The notes: generated from the sequence alone by a model not told the origin. A DNA stretch of 47,020 nucleotides from an uncultured Anaerolineae bacterium (GCA_903910795.1 CAIWAX010000103.1:1-47020); one strand, 5' to 3'; counted from the stretch's first letter, positions 1-7,340 are shown. A program made the numbers and translations.

Positions 1-36
1 ATAAAGGACGATCTGGAGCAAGTCAATATTAATCAT
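1..36 (-). CDS. kdpA: KdpA, potassium-transporting ATPase A subunit (first 12 codons only)
   Basis: The reverse strand reads MINIDLLQIVLY from an ATG at 36 and runs off the window edge. KdpA is the K+-selective channel-like subunit of the KdpFABC P-type ATPase in the inner membrane. The start overlaps the kdpF stop as ATGA, the usual coupling in kdp operons, and the residues fit a KdpA N-terminus (acidic residue, LLQ, then hydrophobic). Only 12 residues are visible, so the call rests mainly on the adjacent kdpF. Confidence 0.7.
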   Translation of the reverse strand, partial: MINIDLLQIVLY

Positions 37-116
37 TCAAACCACTCCGGCTTTAACAAGGCTGCGCACAAATAGATCAGCAAACCAGTAACAAGGATTG
101 CAGCAAGAATAATCAT
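33..116 (-). CDS. kdpF: KdpF, small subunit of the K+-ATPase
   Basis: A 27-residue ORF consisting of one transmembrane helix followed by LLKPEWFE. Known KdpF proteins are 25-30 residues: one hydrophobic helix ending in a short polar tail of the (L)xPExF type, which this matches closely. KdpF stabilises the KdpABC complex in the membrane. Its ATG (116-114) overlaps the TGA of the upstream 31-aa ORF as ATGA, and its own TGA (35-33) overlaps the kdpA ATG the same way, so all three genes look translationally coupled. It is easily missed by gene callers because of its size. Confidence 0.8.
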   Translation of the reverse strand: MIILAAILVTGLLIYLCAALLKPEWFE

Positions 117-208
117 TTACCCTCCATGAGACGCCTACAAAGGTCAAGCAATCCCCAGCAAGCGAGAATAAAAATTATGATGGTTAGGAATACAAATAAG
201 TCTGGCAT
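113..208 (-). CDS. 31-aa membrane protein preceding kdpF
   Basis: The ORF encodes 31 residues: a short polar start (MPD), one hydrophobic helix (about residues 4-22, containing ACWGL) and a basic end (CRRLMEGK). The ATG at 208 has a good AGGAGA ribosome site about 6 nt upstream, and the stop overlaps the kdpF ATG as ATGA, so translation is very plausible. Small hydrophobic ORFs of this kind are, from memory, often found ahead of kdpF and are annotated as hypothetical. I cannot assign a function. A second small Kdp-associated subunit or a leader that couples translation are both possible. Confidence 0.6.
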   Translation of the reverse strand: MPDLFVFLTIIIFILACWGLLDLCRRLMEGK

Positions 209-227
209 AGGGTTCTCCTAATTCAGA

Positions 228-233
228 ATTATA
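228..233 (-). promoter_or_regulatory. Probable -10 element of the kdp operon
   Basis: A perfect TATAAT on the minus strand lies 19 nt before the ATG at 208, predicting a leader of about 13 nt that contains the AGGAGA site. There is no good -35 at 17 nt (TTGAGA is 21 nt away), as expected if an activator such as KdpE is needed. TTGA-containing direct repeats around 275-293 could be such a site, but this is speculative. Confidence 0.5.
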
Positions 234-376
234 GGAAGAATTGCTTCAGTTTTTTCTCAAGAGTTGAGGGTGGATTATCAAGAAATATTCAAGATAGGTT
301 CTTATTCACCGATAAACCTGCCGCCTACACCCCGTGGGCAACAAAAACTACAGTTTGCCAGAATAAGTGAAGATAT

Positions 377-416
377 TAAAAAAAATCACGGTCACAATGC
401 TTTGCATCATGACCGT
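377..416 (-). terminator. Rho-independent terminator after the lipoprotein gene
   Basis: On the minus strand ACGGTCA (416-410) pairs with TGACCGT (394-388) and ATGC with GCAT, closed by a 3-nt loop with one internal CA/CA mismatch, followed by GATTTTTTTT. The 3' arm and flank contain the 10-mer ACGGTCACAA (plus-strand 388-397), which also occurs in the arms of the element at 5068-5153. Confidence 0.75.
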
Positions 417-557
417 ACAGGAACACAAAACCAGGAAAGTTATTTTTGACTGGTGCTATATCGCGCCATATTGAAATACCGGAAACTTAAAAGAACACTA
501 CCTTCAAGACCTTGGCGCTTCTTCTCCATTGATTCTCGTGCAGAATTGATCCTCAGG

Positions 558-1109
558 TTACTTCTTTGTTCCAGCCCCACCCCGAACATATGTAATCATA
601 TACGAGCTGGTTTTAGAATCAAAGCTCACCGAAATGATCAGTTCGATATCTTTTCCCTGGGTATCAACCTTGGAGAAAGTACAGGCGGCTTCCGGAGGAT
701 TTCTATCAGCAAGAAGCAGACACCCGCCGTCAGTCGAACCTGTGCTGGTCTGGGAACCCTGCCCATGACCAACCGAAAATTGGCTGACAACTCCATAAGA
801 CTGCGGCTTCCAACCCTGCCTGGCAAATACATCGTTTGTGTAGAAAGCCACGACATCGGCAGGCTTTTTATCGGTGTGATAGATCATACTCGACTGGCCG
901 GGCACAAAGGAATTAATCGCCCAATTGGTTTTCAAGTCTGGTGTGGAATCAGGATAAACCGGCACATCCGGCCACAGAGTGGAAACACCGGGTTGCGGTA
1001 GAATGGGAGAGGCAGGGGTAGCGCTGGGCCCAAACGGGCTGAGACCGCAAGCCAGGGCTGCCAAACCCAGGACAGCTATTGCAATTAATATAATGCCAGT
1101 ATTTTTCAT
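558..1109 (-). CDS. Secreted lipoprotein of unknown function
   Basis: The chosen start (ATG at 1109) gives 183 residues beginning MKNTGIILIAIAVLGLAALAC, a lipoprotein signal peptide with the candidate lipidated Cys near residue 21. The longer reading frame starting at 1199 only adds residues that do not look like a signal peptide. A Pro/Ser/Thr-rich linker follows, then a globular part with VPVYPDS, a YHTDKKPADVVAFY segment and a hydrophobic C-terminal strand. The 'PADVVAFY...GW' pattern resembles small lipoproteins of Chloroflexota that I cannot name. It is probably anchored on the outer face of the membrane. It has no operon partner and is followed by the terminator at 377-416. Confidence 0.75.
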   Translation of the reverse strand: MKNTGIILIAIAVLGLAALACGLSPFGPSATPASPILPQPGVSTLWPDVPVYPDSTPDLKTNWAINSFVPGQSSMIYHTDKKPADVVAFYTNDVFARQGWKPQSYGVVSQFSVGHGQGSQTSTGSTDGGCLLLADRNPPEAACTFSKVDTQGKDIELIISVSFDSKTSSYMITYVRGGAGTKK

Positions 1110-1255
1110 TTTTCTTTTGTATCCTCGATAAGCTAATTGTTGCCCAAAATGGCGCCTAAACATAAAAAATGGGCTGGCCAAGTTTATTTTAAACCACAAA
1201 AAAGTGACAGGTTACTTTCGGGGGGAATGAGCAAATACGGACAATGCATCGGGAT

Positions 1256-1292
1256 AAAAAAAACGATTGCCACATGAAAAGTGACAATCGTT
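1256..1292 (-). terminator. Terminator of the tRNA-Glu transcript
   Basis: Minus-strand hairpin AACGATTGTCAC / GTGGCAATCGTT (one mismatch, 7-nt loop) followed directly by eight T. It begins 10 nt after the 3' end of the tRNA. Confidence 0.85.
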
Positions 1293-1301
1293 ACGGGTGT
1301 G

Positions 1302-1374
1302 TGCCCCCACAGGAATTCGAATCCTGGTCATAACCTTGAAAGGGTTGCGTCCTAGTCCACTAGACGATGGGGGC
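1302..1374 (-). tRNA. tRNA-Glu (anticodon UUC)
   Basis: The 73-nt sequence folds as a cloverleaf: acceptor GCCCCCA/TGGGGGC with discriminator A; D arm GTC-TAGTGGACTAG-GAC; anticodon arm CAACC-CTTTCAA-GGTTA with anticodon TTC; 4-nt variable region TGAC; T arm CAGGA-TTCGAAT-TCCTG. The 3' CCA is not encoded. The outermost anticodon-stem pair is a C27-A43 mismatch. The gene has its own promoter and terminator and is not part of a tRNA cluster. Confidence 0.95.
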
Positions 1375-1392
1375 ATTACTTGAGCGGGCAGG

Positions 1393-1421
1393 ATTTTATC
1401 ATTACCCTGTGCTCAGGTCAA
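1393..1421 (-). promoter_or_regulatory. Sigma70-type promoter of tRNA-Glu
   Basis: TTGACC (1421-1416), 17-nt spacer, TAAAAT (1398-1393) on the minus strand. The predicted start lies about 12 nt before the mature 5' end of the tRNA. Confidence 0.75.
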
Positions 1422-1440
1422 GCATTTGACAAAATTGGTT

Positions 1441-1737
1441 TTACTCGGTGGAGGTCGGCCGATTTTGACCGCGCCTGGAGGGGGGGACCCTGCGGCGGGG
1501 AGGATTGGGAAGTGTGGTCTGCCCGGCGTTCGGGCTGAGCAGGGTTGTCAACCAGTTGACTGCCCGCTCATCGTATTCGCGTTTACCACACACATCGCAT
1601 ACCCAGGCCGGAAAATTGGGAACGGTCACCAGTTCCTCATCCAGCCAGGTAAAGTAGGTGATGAATTGCAACCGCATCATACCAGCCTGACATTCATTGC
1701 AAGCAAAAGAAGCTGGCTCGTTAATTGTTTCGTTCAT
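1441..1737 (-). CDS. YgiT-type zinc-finger protein
   Basis: 98 residues with two zinc-knuckle pairs: C13-x2-C16 (CNEC) and CDVC around residues 47-50, separated by a stretch containing [10 protein letters not shown]. This is the arrangement of YgiT-type/MqsA N-terminal zinc domains, which bind structural zinc and often accompany toxins. There is no HTH after the zinc domain and no toxin gene beside it, so an antitoxin role is not supported. After about residue 68 the tail is Pro/Arg-rich and looks disordered. The ATG overlaps the deoC stop as ATGA, so it is the last gene of the lepB-deoC unit. Confidence 0.7.
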   Translation of the reverse strand: MNETINEPASFACNECQAGMMRLQFITYFTWLDEELVTVPNFPAWVCDVCGKREYDERAVNWLTTLLSPNAGQTTLPNPPRRRVPPSRRGQNRPTSTE

Positions 1738-2483
1738 ACAATCCCAATTTCTTTCAGAATTGATACACCGGCGCTGGCGCCCAACCGGTTGGCTCCGGCG
1801 GCGATCATACGCTGGGCATCCTGGTATGTACGGATACCTCCCGCAGCCTTAACGCCCATCTCAGCGCCCACCAGCCGGCGCATCAGGCTCACATCATCCA
1901 GCGTGGCGCCGCCTGCGCCAAAACCAGTGGATGTTTTCACGAAATCAGCACCTGCTTGTTTGCTCAACAAGCAGCCGATTATTTTTTCACGTTGATCAAG
2001 ATAGCACATTTCAAGGATGACTTTGACATGCGCTTTGCCAGCCGCGGCTTCAACGACCGAACTCACATCGCGCAGCGCCAGAGCAAAATCAGCGCTTTTC
2101 AGAGCGCCAATGTTGATGACCATGTCAATCTCGGTTGCACCCTCAGCAATCGCCTGGCGTGTTTCAGCAGCCTTGATTTCGGGGAAGGTGGCGCCAAGCG
2201 GGAAACCAACGACTGAACAAATACCCACTCCTGAACCGTACAACGCTTTGTACGCCAGTGACACGTAGGCAGGGTTGATGCAAACGGTGGCAAAGTGAAA
2301 CTGCCGAGCCTCTTCACACAACTTATACACCTGGTTGGCAGTGGCGTCCGGCTTCAAGATAGTGTGATCAATCCAACCAGCCAAGGCAGCGCCTATCGGA
2401 AACGCTTGCTGAGGCAGGGCTGGCGGCAGTTCGTGAAGATACTGATCCGCTTTTTCGAGAACATTATCCAGGCTGGAGCTCAT
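1734..2483 (-). CDS. deoC: Deoxyribose-phosphate aldolase
   Basis: 249 residues. DeoC cleaves 2-deoxy-D-ribose 5-phosphate to glyceraldehyde 3-phosphate and acetaldehyde in deoxynucleoside catabolism, in the cytoplasm. The family signatures are clear: [11 protein letters not shown] (about 38-48), [11 protein letters not shown] (118-128), the Schiff-base lysine K183 in [14 protein letters not shown], and VKAAGGIR near 209 with the second catalytic Lys. The start at 2483 is chosen because its ATG overlaps the lepB stop as ATGA; the frame extends 14 codons upstream into lepB but that part is not conserved-looking. The C-terminus overlaps the zinc-finger gene, so the three genes form one coupled operon. 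Confidence 0.93.
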   Translation of the reverse strand: MSSSLDNVLEKADQYLHELPPALPQQAFPIGAALAGWIDHTILKPDATANQVYKLCEEARQFHFATVCINPAYVSLAYKALYGSGVGICSVVGFPLGATFPEIKAAETRQAIAEGATEIDMVINIGALKSADFALALRDVSSVVEAAAGKAHVKVILEMCYLDQREKIIGCLLSKQAGADFVKTSTGFGAGGATLDDVSLMRRLVGAEMGVKAAGGIRTYQDAQRMIAAGANRLGASAGVSILKEIGIV

Positions 2484-3085
2484 TGAACTGCCTTCGAAAA
2501 ACTGTAATGATCTATCATTTTCCACGCGTCAAAAGGCCAATAAATAAACAGAGCCTTGCCCACAATCTCATTCTTGGGCAGCATACCCCAGGAATGAGAA
2601 TCAGACGAGTCGTTGCGATTATCGCCCATAACAAATAAATCATCGACCGGGACAACCCACTCACCGGAATACAACGGCGGGGCAGCAATATATGGCTCAG
2701 TCAGGGGATGGTCGTTGACAGATACTACTCCATTCGCTACCGTGACCCGGTCACCGGACAAGCCAATGATACGTTTGATCAGATCCTGGCTGGCAGGATC
2801 AGGTGGAAAATGAAAAACGATGATATCGCCGCGTTGAGGTTCACCAAAACGGTACGCCAGGCGGTTGACCAGCACAAATTCGCCATCCTGGAGAGTTGGT
2901 TTCATCGAAAATCCATCTACACGCACACGGGCAGATAGAGCGTTAATCGCCAAAAACAACACTGCTGAAAGCAGTAGTGTTTCGAGCACATCTAAAAAGA
3001 AACGTCCCCAACCTGGGGATGCGGGTGCACTTGTTTCAGTGGCTTCAGGTGTTACAACAGGGGGTTCAACAATAGGTTCTTCCAA
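2480..3085 (-). CDS. lepB: Signal peptidase I
   Basis: 201 residues. LepB removes signal peptides from exported proteins at the outer face of the cytoplasmic membrane. A Pro/Glu/Thr-rich N-terminus of about 25 residues precedes a single TM helix (about 30-50). The catalytic serine is S60 in GFSMKPTL and the general-base lysine is K104 in [11 protein letters not shown]; the later box [16 protein letters not shown] is also present. The first in-frame start is TTG at 3085, preceded by GGAGG, and no suitable in-frame ATG exists upstream of the TM segment, so a TTG start is inferred. It is the first gene of the lepB-deoC-zinc finger operon. Confidence 0.93.
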   Translation of the reverse strand: MEEPIVEPPVVTPEATETSAPASPGWGRFFLDVLETLLLSAVLFLAINALSARVRVDGFSMKPTLQDGEFVLVNRLAYRFGEPQRGDIIVFHFPPDPASQDLIKRIIGLSGDRVTVANGVVSVNDHPLTEPYIAAPPLYSGEWVVPVDDLFVMGDNRNDSSDSHSWGMLPKNEIVGKALFIYWPFDAWKMIDHYSFSKAVQ

Positions 3086-3104
3086 ACTGCCTCCAAGTGC
3101 GCTG

Positions 3105-3110
3105 ATTATA
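3105..3110 (-). promoter_or_regulatory. Probable -10 of the lepB operon
   Basis: TATAAT on the minus strand, 19 nt before the TTG start of lepB, giving a short leader that carries the GGAGG site. The -35 is not recognisable. Confidence 0.45.
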
Positions 3111-3122
3111 CCATCTCAATGA

Positions 3123-3854
3123 TCACACCACACCCCAAGCATAGAACGTTGGTACATACAAAACTCGCTCACCGCGTGCACGAGCCTGCCCATCCAGCGC
3201 CTTCAAACGTTGAAAATCCTCTCCAGCGACCTGCTCTGGCAAATCTTCGGCCAATACCTGCCATTCCAGACCTGGGCCAGAATCCGCACTATCATCTTGC
3301 CACTGCGCGCCGAGAATACCAGTTTCCACCTGCCTTAACCCCGACGAGTGGAAAATTCCAGCCAGCTTTCGGCCCAGTTCAGGGTCGGCCCCCTGCTCGC
3401 GCAGCGCCTTTTGCTGCCGGTGCCCCAGTTCGGCCAAACCGGACGGGTAGTCAATCCGTCCGCCATAATCCGGCTCGGCCAGAGCCAGCACGGCCCCACC
3501 CGGGCGCGTTACTCGCCGCATCTCGGATACAACTTGTCCGGGGTCTGCCGTCCATAATAACAAATAATGGCAGAAAACAATATCAAAAACCGAACTGGAA
3601 TAGGGCAGACAGGTTCCATCACCAGCAGATAAATTAACACCTGGCGCATGTCTGGCTGCCTGACTCAAAGCAGCCAGGCTCACATCCAATCCGTGTAATT
3701 CATGTTTTGATGGAAAATCTATCAACAGCGCCCCTGTTCCACAACCAGCTTCCAGTATCCGCCGTGCTGAGTTCAACCCGGCTTTATCAAACAGATAAGA
3801 CCGCAGTTGTTCTGTCCAGCGAGCTTGTTGAATATACCGCGCATGCCAATCCAT
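3123..3854 (-). CDS. Class I SAM-dependent methyltransferase
   Basis: 243 residues from the ATG at 3854. The Rossmann-fold SAM-binding motif I is ILEAGCGTGALL (about 33-44), an acidic residue follows strand 2 (HGLDVS), motif II is FDIVFCHYLLLW, and the post-II segment is RVTRPGGAVLALAEPDYGG. It therefore transfers a methyl group from SAM, but the substrate cannot be read from the sequence; the family includes ubiquinone/menaquinone-type and small-molecule enzymes. A perfect TATAAT lies only 6 nt before the ATG, which suggests a leaderless mRNA and supports this start over the upstream in-frame ATG at 3917. It stands alone, separated by about 37 nt from lepB downstream. Confidence 0.85.
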   Translation of the reverse strand: MDWHARYIQQARWTEQLRSYLFDKAGLNSARRILEAGCGTGALLIDFPSKHELHGLDVSLAALSQAARHAPGVNLSAGDGTCLPYSSSVFDIVFCHYLLLWTADPGQVVSEMRRVTRPGGAVLALAEPDYGGRIDYPSGLAELGHRQQKALREQGADPELGRKLAGIFHSSGLRQVETGILGAQWQDDSADSGPGLEWQVLAEDLPEQVAGEDFQRLKALDGQARARGERVLYVPTFYAWGVV

Positions 3855-3860
3855 ACCACC

Positions 3861-3866
3861 ATTATA
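3861..3866 (-). promoter_or_regulatory. -10 element for the methyltransferase gene (leaderless geometry)
   Basis: TATAAT then GGTGGT then the ATG: the predicted transcription start coincides with the start codon. The same TAnnnT-N6-ATG layout occurs at 20507-20512 and 46984-46989. Confidence 0.5.
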
Positions 3867-3957
3867 TAATGCCCACACCCGCAAAGATGGATGACAATAT
3901 GTCGCTTTTGTGTACACTTAAAGTAAATTTGAAGTATATAAACGTGGGGAATATTTC

Positions 3958-4518
3958 TTACAGCTCAATCCATTTCAGGACAAAATCCCGCTGCTGCAAA
4001 GTCTCAGGGGATTGTGGGTTGCGAGCCGATTTTGGAACTTTCTGCCATAGGCCGGCCAGTTCCTGAAGAGCCTGTTGACCGGTGCGGCCGTGCCGAACCA
4101 TAAAACAACCAACTGCCAGGCCAGTCCGTCCAATACCAGCATAACAATGCAGGTAAACGTTGCGCTGGCGCTCCAGGGCCAGATCCAGCGCATCCAGGAT
4201 TTCAATCATCACGGGTGGTCGGGGCAGGCCAAAGTCGCCAATCGGAAATTGCAGACACTCAACCGTCAGATCAGAATAACCAGCCCGCTCTCTCAAGAGA
4301 GAAGCATAATCTTCTACTTCACCTTCCCTGGTCAGATTAATGAAAGTGTTTATGCCTTTTTCAAGGAACGAATCCAGCCGGCGAACGGTCAATGATTGGT
4401 CGTAGGGCCGGGCCGGGTATTCGCCCGCCAGGAAACGTCCAGGGATCACCCAATAAGATTCCAGAATAGGCAAAAGAGGAAGCGCGCCTTGCTGTGAGGG
4501 CACAGGGCTGGTCATCAT
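3958..4518 (-). CDS. Dual-specificity/tyrosine protein phosphatase
   Basis: 186 residues. The Cys-based phosphatase signature HCYAGIGRT (HCx5R, residues 124-132; nucleophile C125, phosphate-binding R131) is intact, and a candidate general-acid Asp (D95 in PIGDFGLP) sits in the expected loop. N-terminal segments (YWVIPGRFLAGEYPA, FINLTREGE) are those of cyclin-dependent-kinase-inhibitor-3-like/DSP-type bacterial phosphatases. It would remove phosphate from Tyr/Ser/Thr of proteins or from another small phosphoester. The start ATG overlaps the stop of the PilZ gene as ATGA, so the two are co-translated and may belong to one signalling module. The substrate is unknown. Confidence 0.85.
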   Translation of the reverse strand: MMTSPVPSQQGALPLLPILESYWVIPGRFLAGEYPARPYDQSLTVRRLDSFLEKGINTFINLTREGEVEDYASLLRERAGYSDLTVECLQFPIGDFGLPRPPVMIEILDALDLALERQRNVYLHCYAGIGRTGLAVGCFMVRHGRTGQQALQELAGLWQKVPKSARNPQSPETLQQRDFVLKWIEL

Positions 4519-4898
4519 CCTTTTGAAGATAAAATGGGGTTGTCTGGATTAGCGCGGTTAAATTCGTAGGCTTCCATCATCTCTTCCAGAATGCGAGACT
4601 GAAGCTCGTCAACACTGTTAAATTCAAAACCAACATTATAAAAAGATGGATCGATATCACGGCTGGACCAGGCCACTGTAGAATCGATATCCAGGTGGTC
4701 CGCCGAAAAGAGAGGCGGATCTGGTAGATCAAAGCGCAGGCCGACATTATTGCCAACTGGCAATGGGTTATCACTGATGATCATGGCGCCCTTCCGACTC
4801 AGGTCAGACAGATACCCAAGCACCCGACCTGAAATACGGTCAAAAACCCGCGAATACACCGCCAAATATTTACGATTGATTGTTCTACGTTCATTCAT
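4515..4898 (-). CDS. PilZ-domain c-di-GMP receptor
   Basis: 127 residues from the ATG at 4898, chosen because AGGAGA lies just upstream; an ORF extension to 4934 has no ribosome site. Both halves of the PilZ c-di-GMP binding signature are visible: RxxxR (R5-R9 in RRTINR) and DxSxxG (DLSRKG, residues 32-37), followed by the beta-barrel strands (VGLRFDLP, TVAWSS, YNVGFEF). The protein is a stand-alone PilZ domain with a short C-terminal helix, so it should act by c-di-GMP-dependent binding to a partner. It is coupled to the phosphatase gene downstream. Confidence 0.85.
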   Translation of the reverse strand: MNERRTINRKYLAVYSRVFDRISGRVLGYLSDLSRKGAMIISDNPLPVGNNVGLRFDLPDPPLFSADHLDIDSTVAWSSRDIDPSFYNVGFEFNSVDELQSRILEEMMEAYEFNRANPDNPILSSKG

Positions 4899-5067
4899 AG
4901 TATCTGTCTCCTGTTGATTATAGTTTATCCACAATTGACGGTTATTTCAAGGATCATTCGCAGGGTGATGCAAAATGACGGATTCAATGCGGCAAAACAC
5001 TGCTACAATTATTTTTTCAAAATGGCTATTTATACAGACAAGTCATTCAGGTCATGATATATAATGC

Positions 5068-5153
5068 CACGGTCACAAACGAAGTGCTGCGCACTGCGGT
5101 TTTCCACTTAATCAAAAAACCGAAACATAGTCCCTTGTCGATTTGTGACCGTG
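5068..5153. repeat. 86-nt inverted-repeat element with two inner hairpins
   Basis: Outer arms CACGGTCACAAA (5068-5079) and TTTGTGACCGTG (5142-5153) are perfect 12-bp complements. Between them two more hairpins can form: AGTGC/GCACT (5083-5095) and CGGTTTT/AAAACCG (5097-5122). As RNA or single-stranded DNA this would be a three-way junction. The right arm lies within the spacer of the promoter at 5135-5164. The arm 10-mer ACGGTCACAA recurs in the terminator at 388-397. It could be a repeat element, a paired operator or an RNA; I cannot tell which. Confidence 0.6.
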
Positions 5154-5164
5154 AAGAGTATAAA
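5135..5164 (+). promoter_or_regulatory. Candidate promoter of the membrane glycosyltransferase-like gene
   Basis: TTGTCG (5135-5140), 18-nt spacer, TATAAA (5159-5164). The inverted-repeat right arm 5142-5153 lies in the spacer, so anything binding or folding there would affect this promoter. Confidence 0.45.
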
Positions 5165-5193
5165 ATAAATTTTCTTATCTGTTTGGACTGAAA

Positions 5194-7260
5194 GTGAGCA
5201 GCAAAATGAAATTTTTATCGAAACGCAATTATCAAAGACTTATTGAAATAATTTTAATTATTGTGATCGCTGCGCTTGCCTATTTACCGAATATCACCAA
5301 GTCCTCTATTTATCGTGATGACTGGTACTATGCGATGGATCGCACCATCGGCGGGCCGGGCATCTTCCAGGAAATGTTCAGCATCGATCGCCCGGCACGC
5401 GGACCTTTATTTGAAGCGTATTACCTGCTGTTTGATGTGCAACCGCTTTCGTACCACATCAGCAGTTTCGTCTGGCGGCTATTGGGCGGCCTGGCAGCGC
5501 TGTATCTCTTTAATCTCCTGTGGCCGGGGAAAAAACGCGCGGCGTTATTCATGGCCCTGGCTTTCATGCTTTTCCCCGGCTATTCACGCTGGCTTGAGGG
5601 TTTTGAAAACCAACCCAGAATACTCAGTTCATTCCTGGAAGTTATATCTATTGCGCTGACCTTGCAGGCTATAAAATCAAAGCGATTCGCCCCAAAAGCT
5701 GCGGCCTGGATAGGCTCGATCTTAACCGGCTGGGCCTATATAGCGTTTGTGGATTTTGCAATTGGCATGGAGTTTTTCCGATTGCTATGTGTTTTCTTGA
5801 TGATCAGCCATGAAATGCCAGGACGGCCAATCATCCAAAAATCCATCCAGACGCTGCGAGCCTGGGCGGTGGCGGCATTGATACCAGGTTTGTTTTTGAT
5901 CTGGCGGTTGTTCATTTTCCACAACCAGCGACCTACAACAGATGTAGGCTTGCAGCTGAGTTACCTGCTCAACTCGCCGCTGCATACCGGTTTGTCGTGG
6001 CTGATCCGCCTTTTCCAAAGTTCAATCAATATCGCCCTGCTGGCATGGAGCATGCCAACATCCCAGACCTTGTTTAATTATGGGGTTTCAGAAATATTGT
6101 GGGGTTTTATCCTGGCATTTCTTGCGGTTGGCTTTTTATTTGCAGCCGAATTCATCCTGAATAAAGAGGTAACGGACGGCCAAAATCGCGCGGTCGATCC
6201 CTGCGAGCATTGGCAAATCGAAGCCATCCTGATCGGTTTGGCCGGTGTCATTGTGGGAGTGATGCCAGTCATCATGGCAAACCGCTACGCCACTTTAGGG
6301 AACTATTCGCATTATGCGCTGCCTGCCTCGCTGGCAAGTGCCGCCTTCTTGGGCGGAGTGGTTTTCTCCATCCTCTCAAACCGCATCCGCCTGGGGGTAA
6401 TTTCGGTTCTGGTGCTTTTCGCTGTGCTGACCCATTATTCCATTTCCCTGCGTATTACCCAGGAGGAAACAACTGTTTCTAATTTTTGGCAGCAAGTTGT
6501 CTGGCGCGCACCTGGCTTGCAGGCCGGGACAACCCTGGTTGTCAACTATCCAGGGATTGATTTTGGGCAAGATATAGATACTGTCGCAGGGCCCGCGAAT
6601 TACCTGTACTTTCCACAATTAACCAGACAGATTCCCGCCATCTATCAGCTTTCAGCGCTGGAACAGGGCGAAAATTCGAGCAAGGATGTTCTCAACAACC
6701 CCGGAAAAGCCTATGTATTCAGGTACCGAACTCACAAAAGCGATGTGAACTACAACAATCTTTTGGTAATGACTCAGCCTACACCCGATTCTTGTGTGCA
6801 CATATTGAACCCTAACTGGCTTCAAATCAGCAATTCTGATCCTTATCCGATCAGCTCTGTGGCCGGGCTCTCAAAAATTGAGCGGGTTGTGACAAACACT
6901 ACAGCACCAGTACCAGCCAAATCCATTTTTGGATCAGAACCAAAACACGAATGGTGCTATGCCTACGAAAAAGCCGACCTGGCCCTGCAAAACGGTGACT
7001 TTAATAAGATTGCCAGCCTGGGAGACGATGCGATAAAGCAGGATCTTCACCCAGGTGATGTCATCGAATGGCTGCCATTTTTGCAGGCTTATGCGATATC
7101 AGGTAACATCCCGGTCATTGATAAAATTGCAAAATCCTTCAAACAGGAACCGCTTTACTCCAAAGAAGTCTGCCTAACTCTGGACAAGATGAATTCCGGC
7201 CAATACCCTTTATCTTCTTCAGTACTGGATGAAACCAACCGTCTCTTTTGCACAAAATAA
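5194..7260 (+). CDS. Polytopic membrane protein, GT-C glycosyltransferase-like
   Basis: 688 residues starting at a GTG (ATG at 5206 is an alternative). After a first TM helix (about 18-35) comes an extracytoplasmic loop with IYRDDWYYAMDR, an Asp-Asp motif in the position where GT-C glycosyltransferases keep their catalytic acidic residue. Eight or more further hydrophobic helices follow up to about residue 425, then a soluble C-terminal domain of about 260 residues. It may transfer sugars from a lipid carrier to a surface polymer, but no specific family can be named. It is a single-gene transcript that converges on the Rieske/suf operon, with a shared terminator. Confidence 0.7.
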   Translation: MSSKMKFLSKRNYQRLIEIILIIVIAALAYLPNITKSSIYRDDWYYAMDRTIGGPGIFQEMFSIDRPARGPLFEAYYLLFDVQPLSYHISSFVWRLLGGLAALYLFNLLWPGKKRAALFMALAFMLFPGYSRWLEGFENQPRILSSFLEVISIALTLQAIKSKRFAPKAAAWIGSILTGWAYIAFVDFAIGMEFFRLLCVFLMISHEMPGRPIIQKSIQTLRAWAVAALIPGLFLIWRLFIFHNQRPTTDVGLQLSYLLNSPLHTGLSWLIRLFQSSINIALLAWSMPTSQTLFNYGVSEILWGFILAFLAVGFLFAAEFILNKEVTDGQNRAVDPCEHWQIEAILIGLAGVIVGVMPVIMANRYATLGNYSHYALPASLASAAFLGGVVFSILSNRIRLGVISVLVLFAVLTHYSISLRITQEETTVSNFWQQVVWRAPGLQAGTTLVVNYPGIDFGQDIDTVAGPANYLYFPQLTRQIPAIYQLSALEQGENSSKDVLNNPGKAYVFRYRTHKSDVNYNNLLVMTQPTPDSCVHILNPNWLQISNSDPYPISSVAGLSKIERVVTNTTAPVPAKSIFGSEPKHEWCYAYEKADLALQNGDFNKIASLGDDAIKQDLHPGDVIEWLPFLQAYAISGNIPVIDKIAKSFKQEPLYSKEVCLTLDKMNSGQYPLSSSVLDETNRLFCTK

Positions 7261-7285
7261 ATCAAATAATTATCAAAAATGAAAC

Positions 7286-7328
7286 AAAAAACTACCTGCA
7301 GCAGAGTTTTCCACTGCAGGTAGTTTTT
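7286..7328. terminator. Bidirectional terminator
   Basis: A 15-bp perfect stem AAAAACTACCTGCAG / CTGCAGGTAGTTTTT with a 12-nt loop between two convergent genes. Both strands end in a T run, so it serves the gene at 5194-7260 and the suf-Rieske operon from the other side. Confidence 0.9.
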
Positions 7329-7340
7329 CTACACGCAAAT

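Larger units (their letters stand above)
209..557. other. 349-bp intergenic region without a credible gene
   Basis: It holds the kdp promoter at the low end and a minus-strand terminator at 377-416. Between 417 and 557 I see only the probable 3' untranslated sequence of the lipoprotein gene. The short plus-strand ORFs across it have no ribosome site or recognisable product. Confidence 0.6.

Noticed and set aside
209-233. c-di-AMP or other riboswitch in the kdp leader
   Set aside because: The leader predicted from the TATAAT is only about 13 nt, too short for any known riboswitch.
453-1001. 182-codon plus-strand ORF
   Set aside because: It lies opposite the lipoprotein gene, has no ribosome site or domain, and its codons mirror the minus-strand frame.
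3119-3637. 172-codon plus-strand ORF rich in Pro/Arg
   Set aside because: It is the shadow of the methyltransferase gene, whose SAM motifs are clear on the minus strand.
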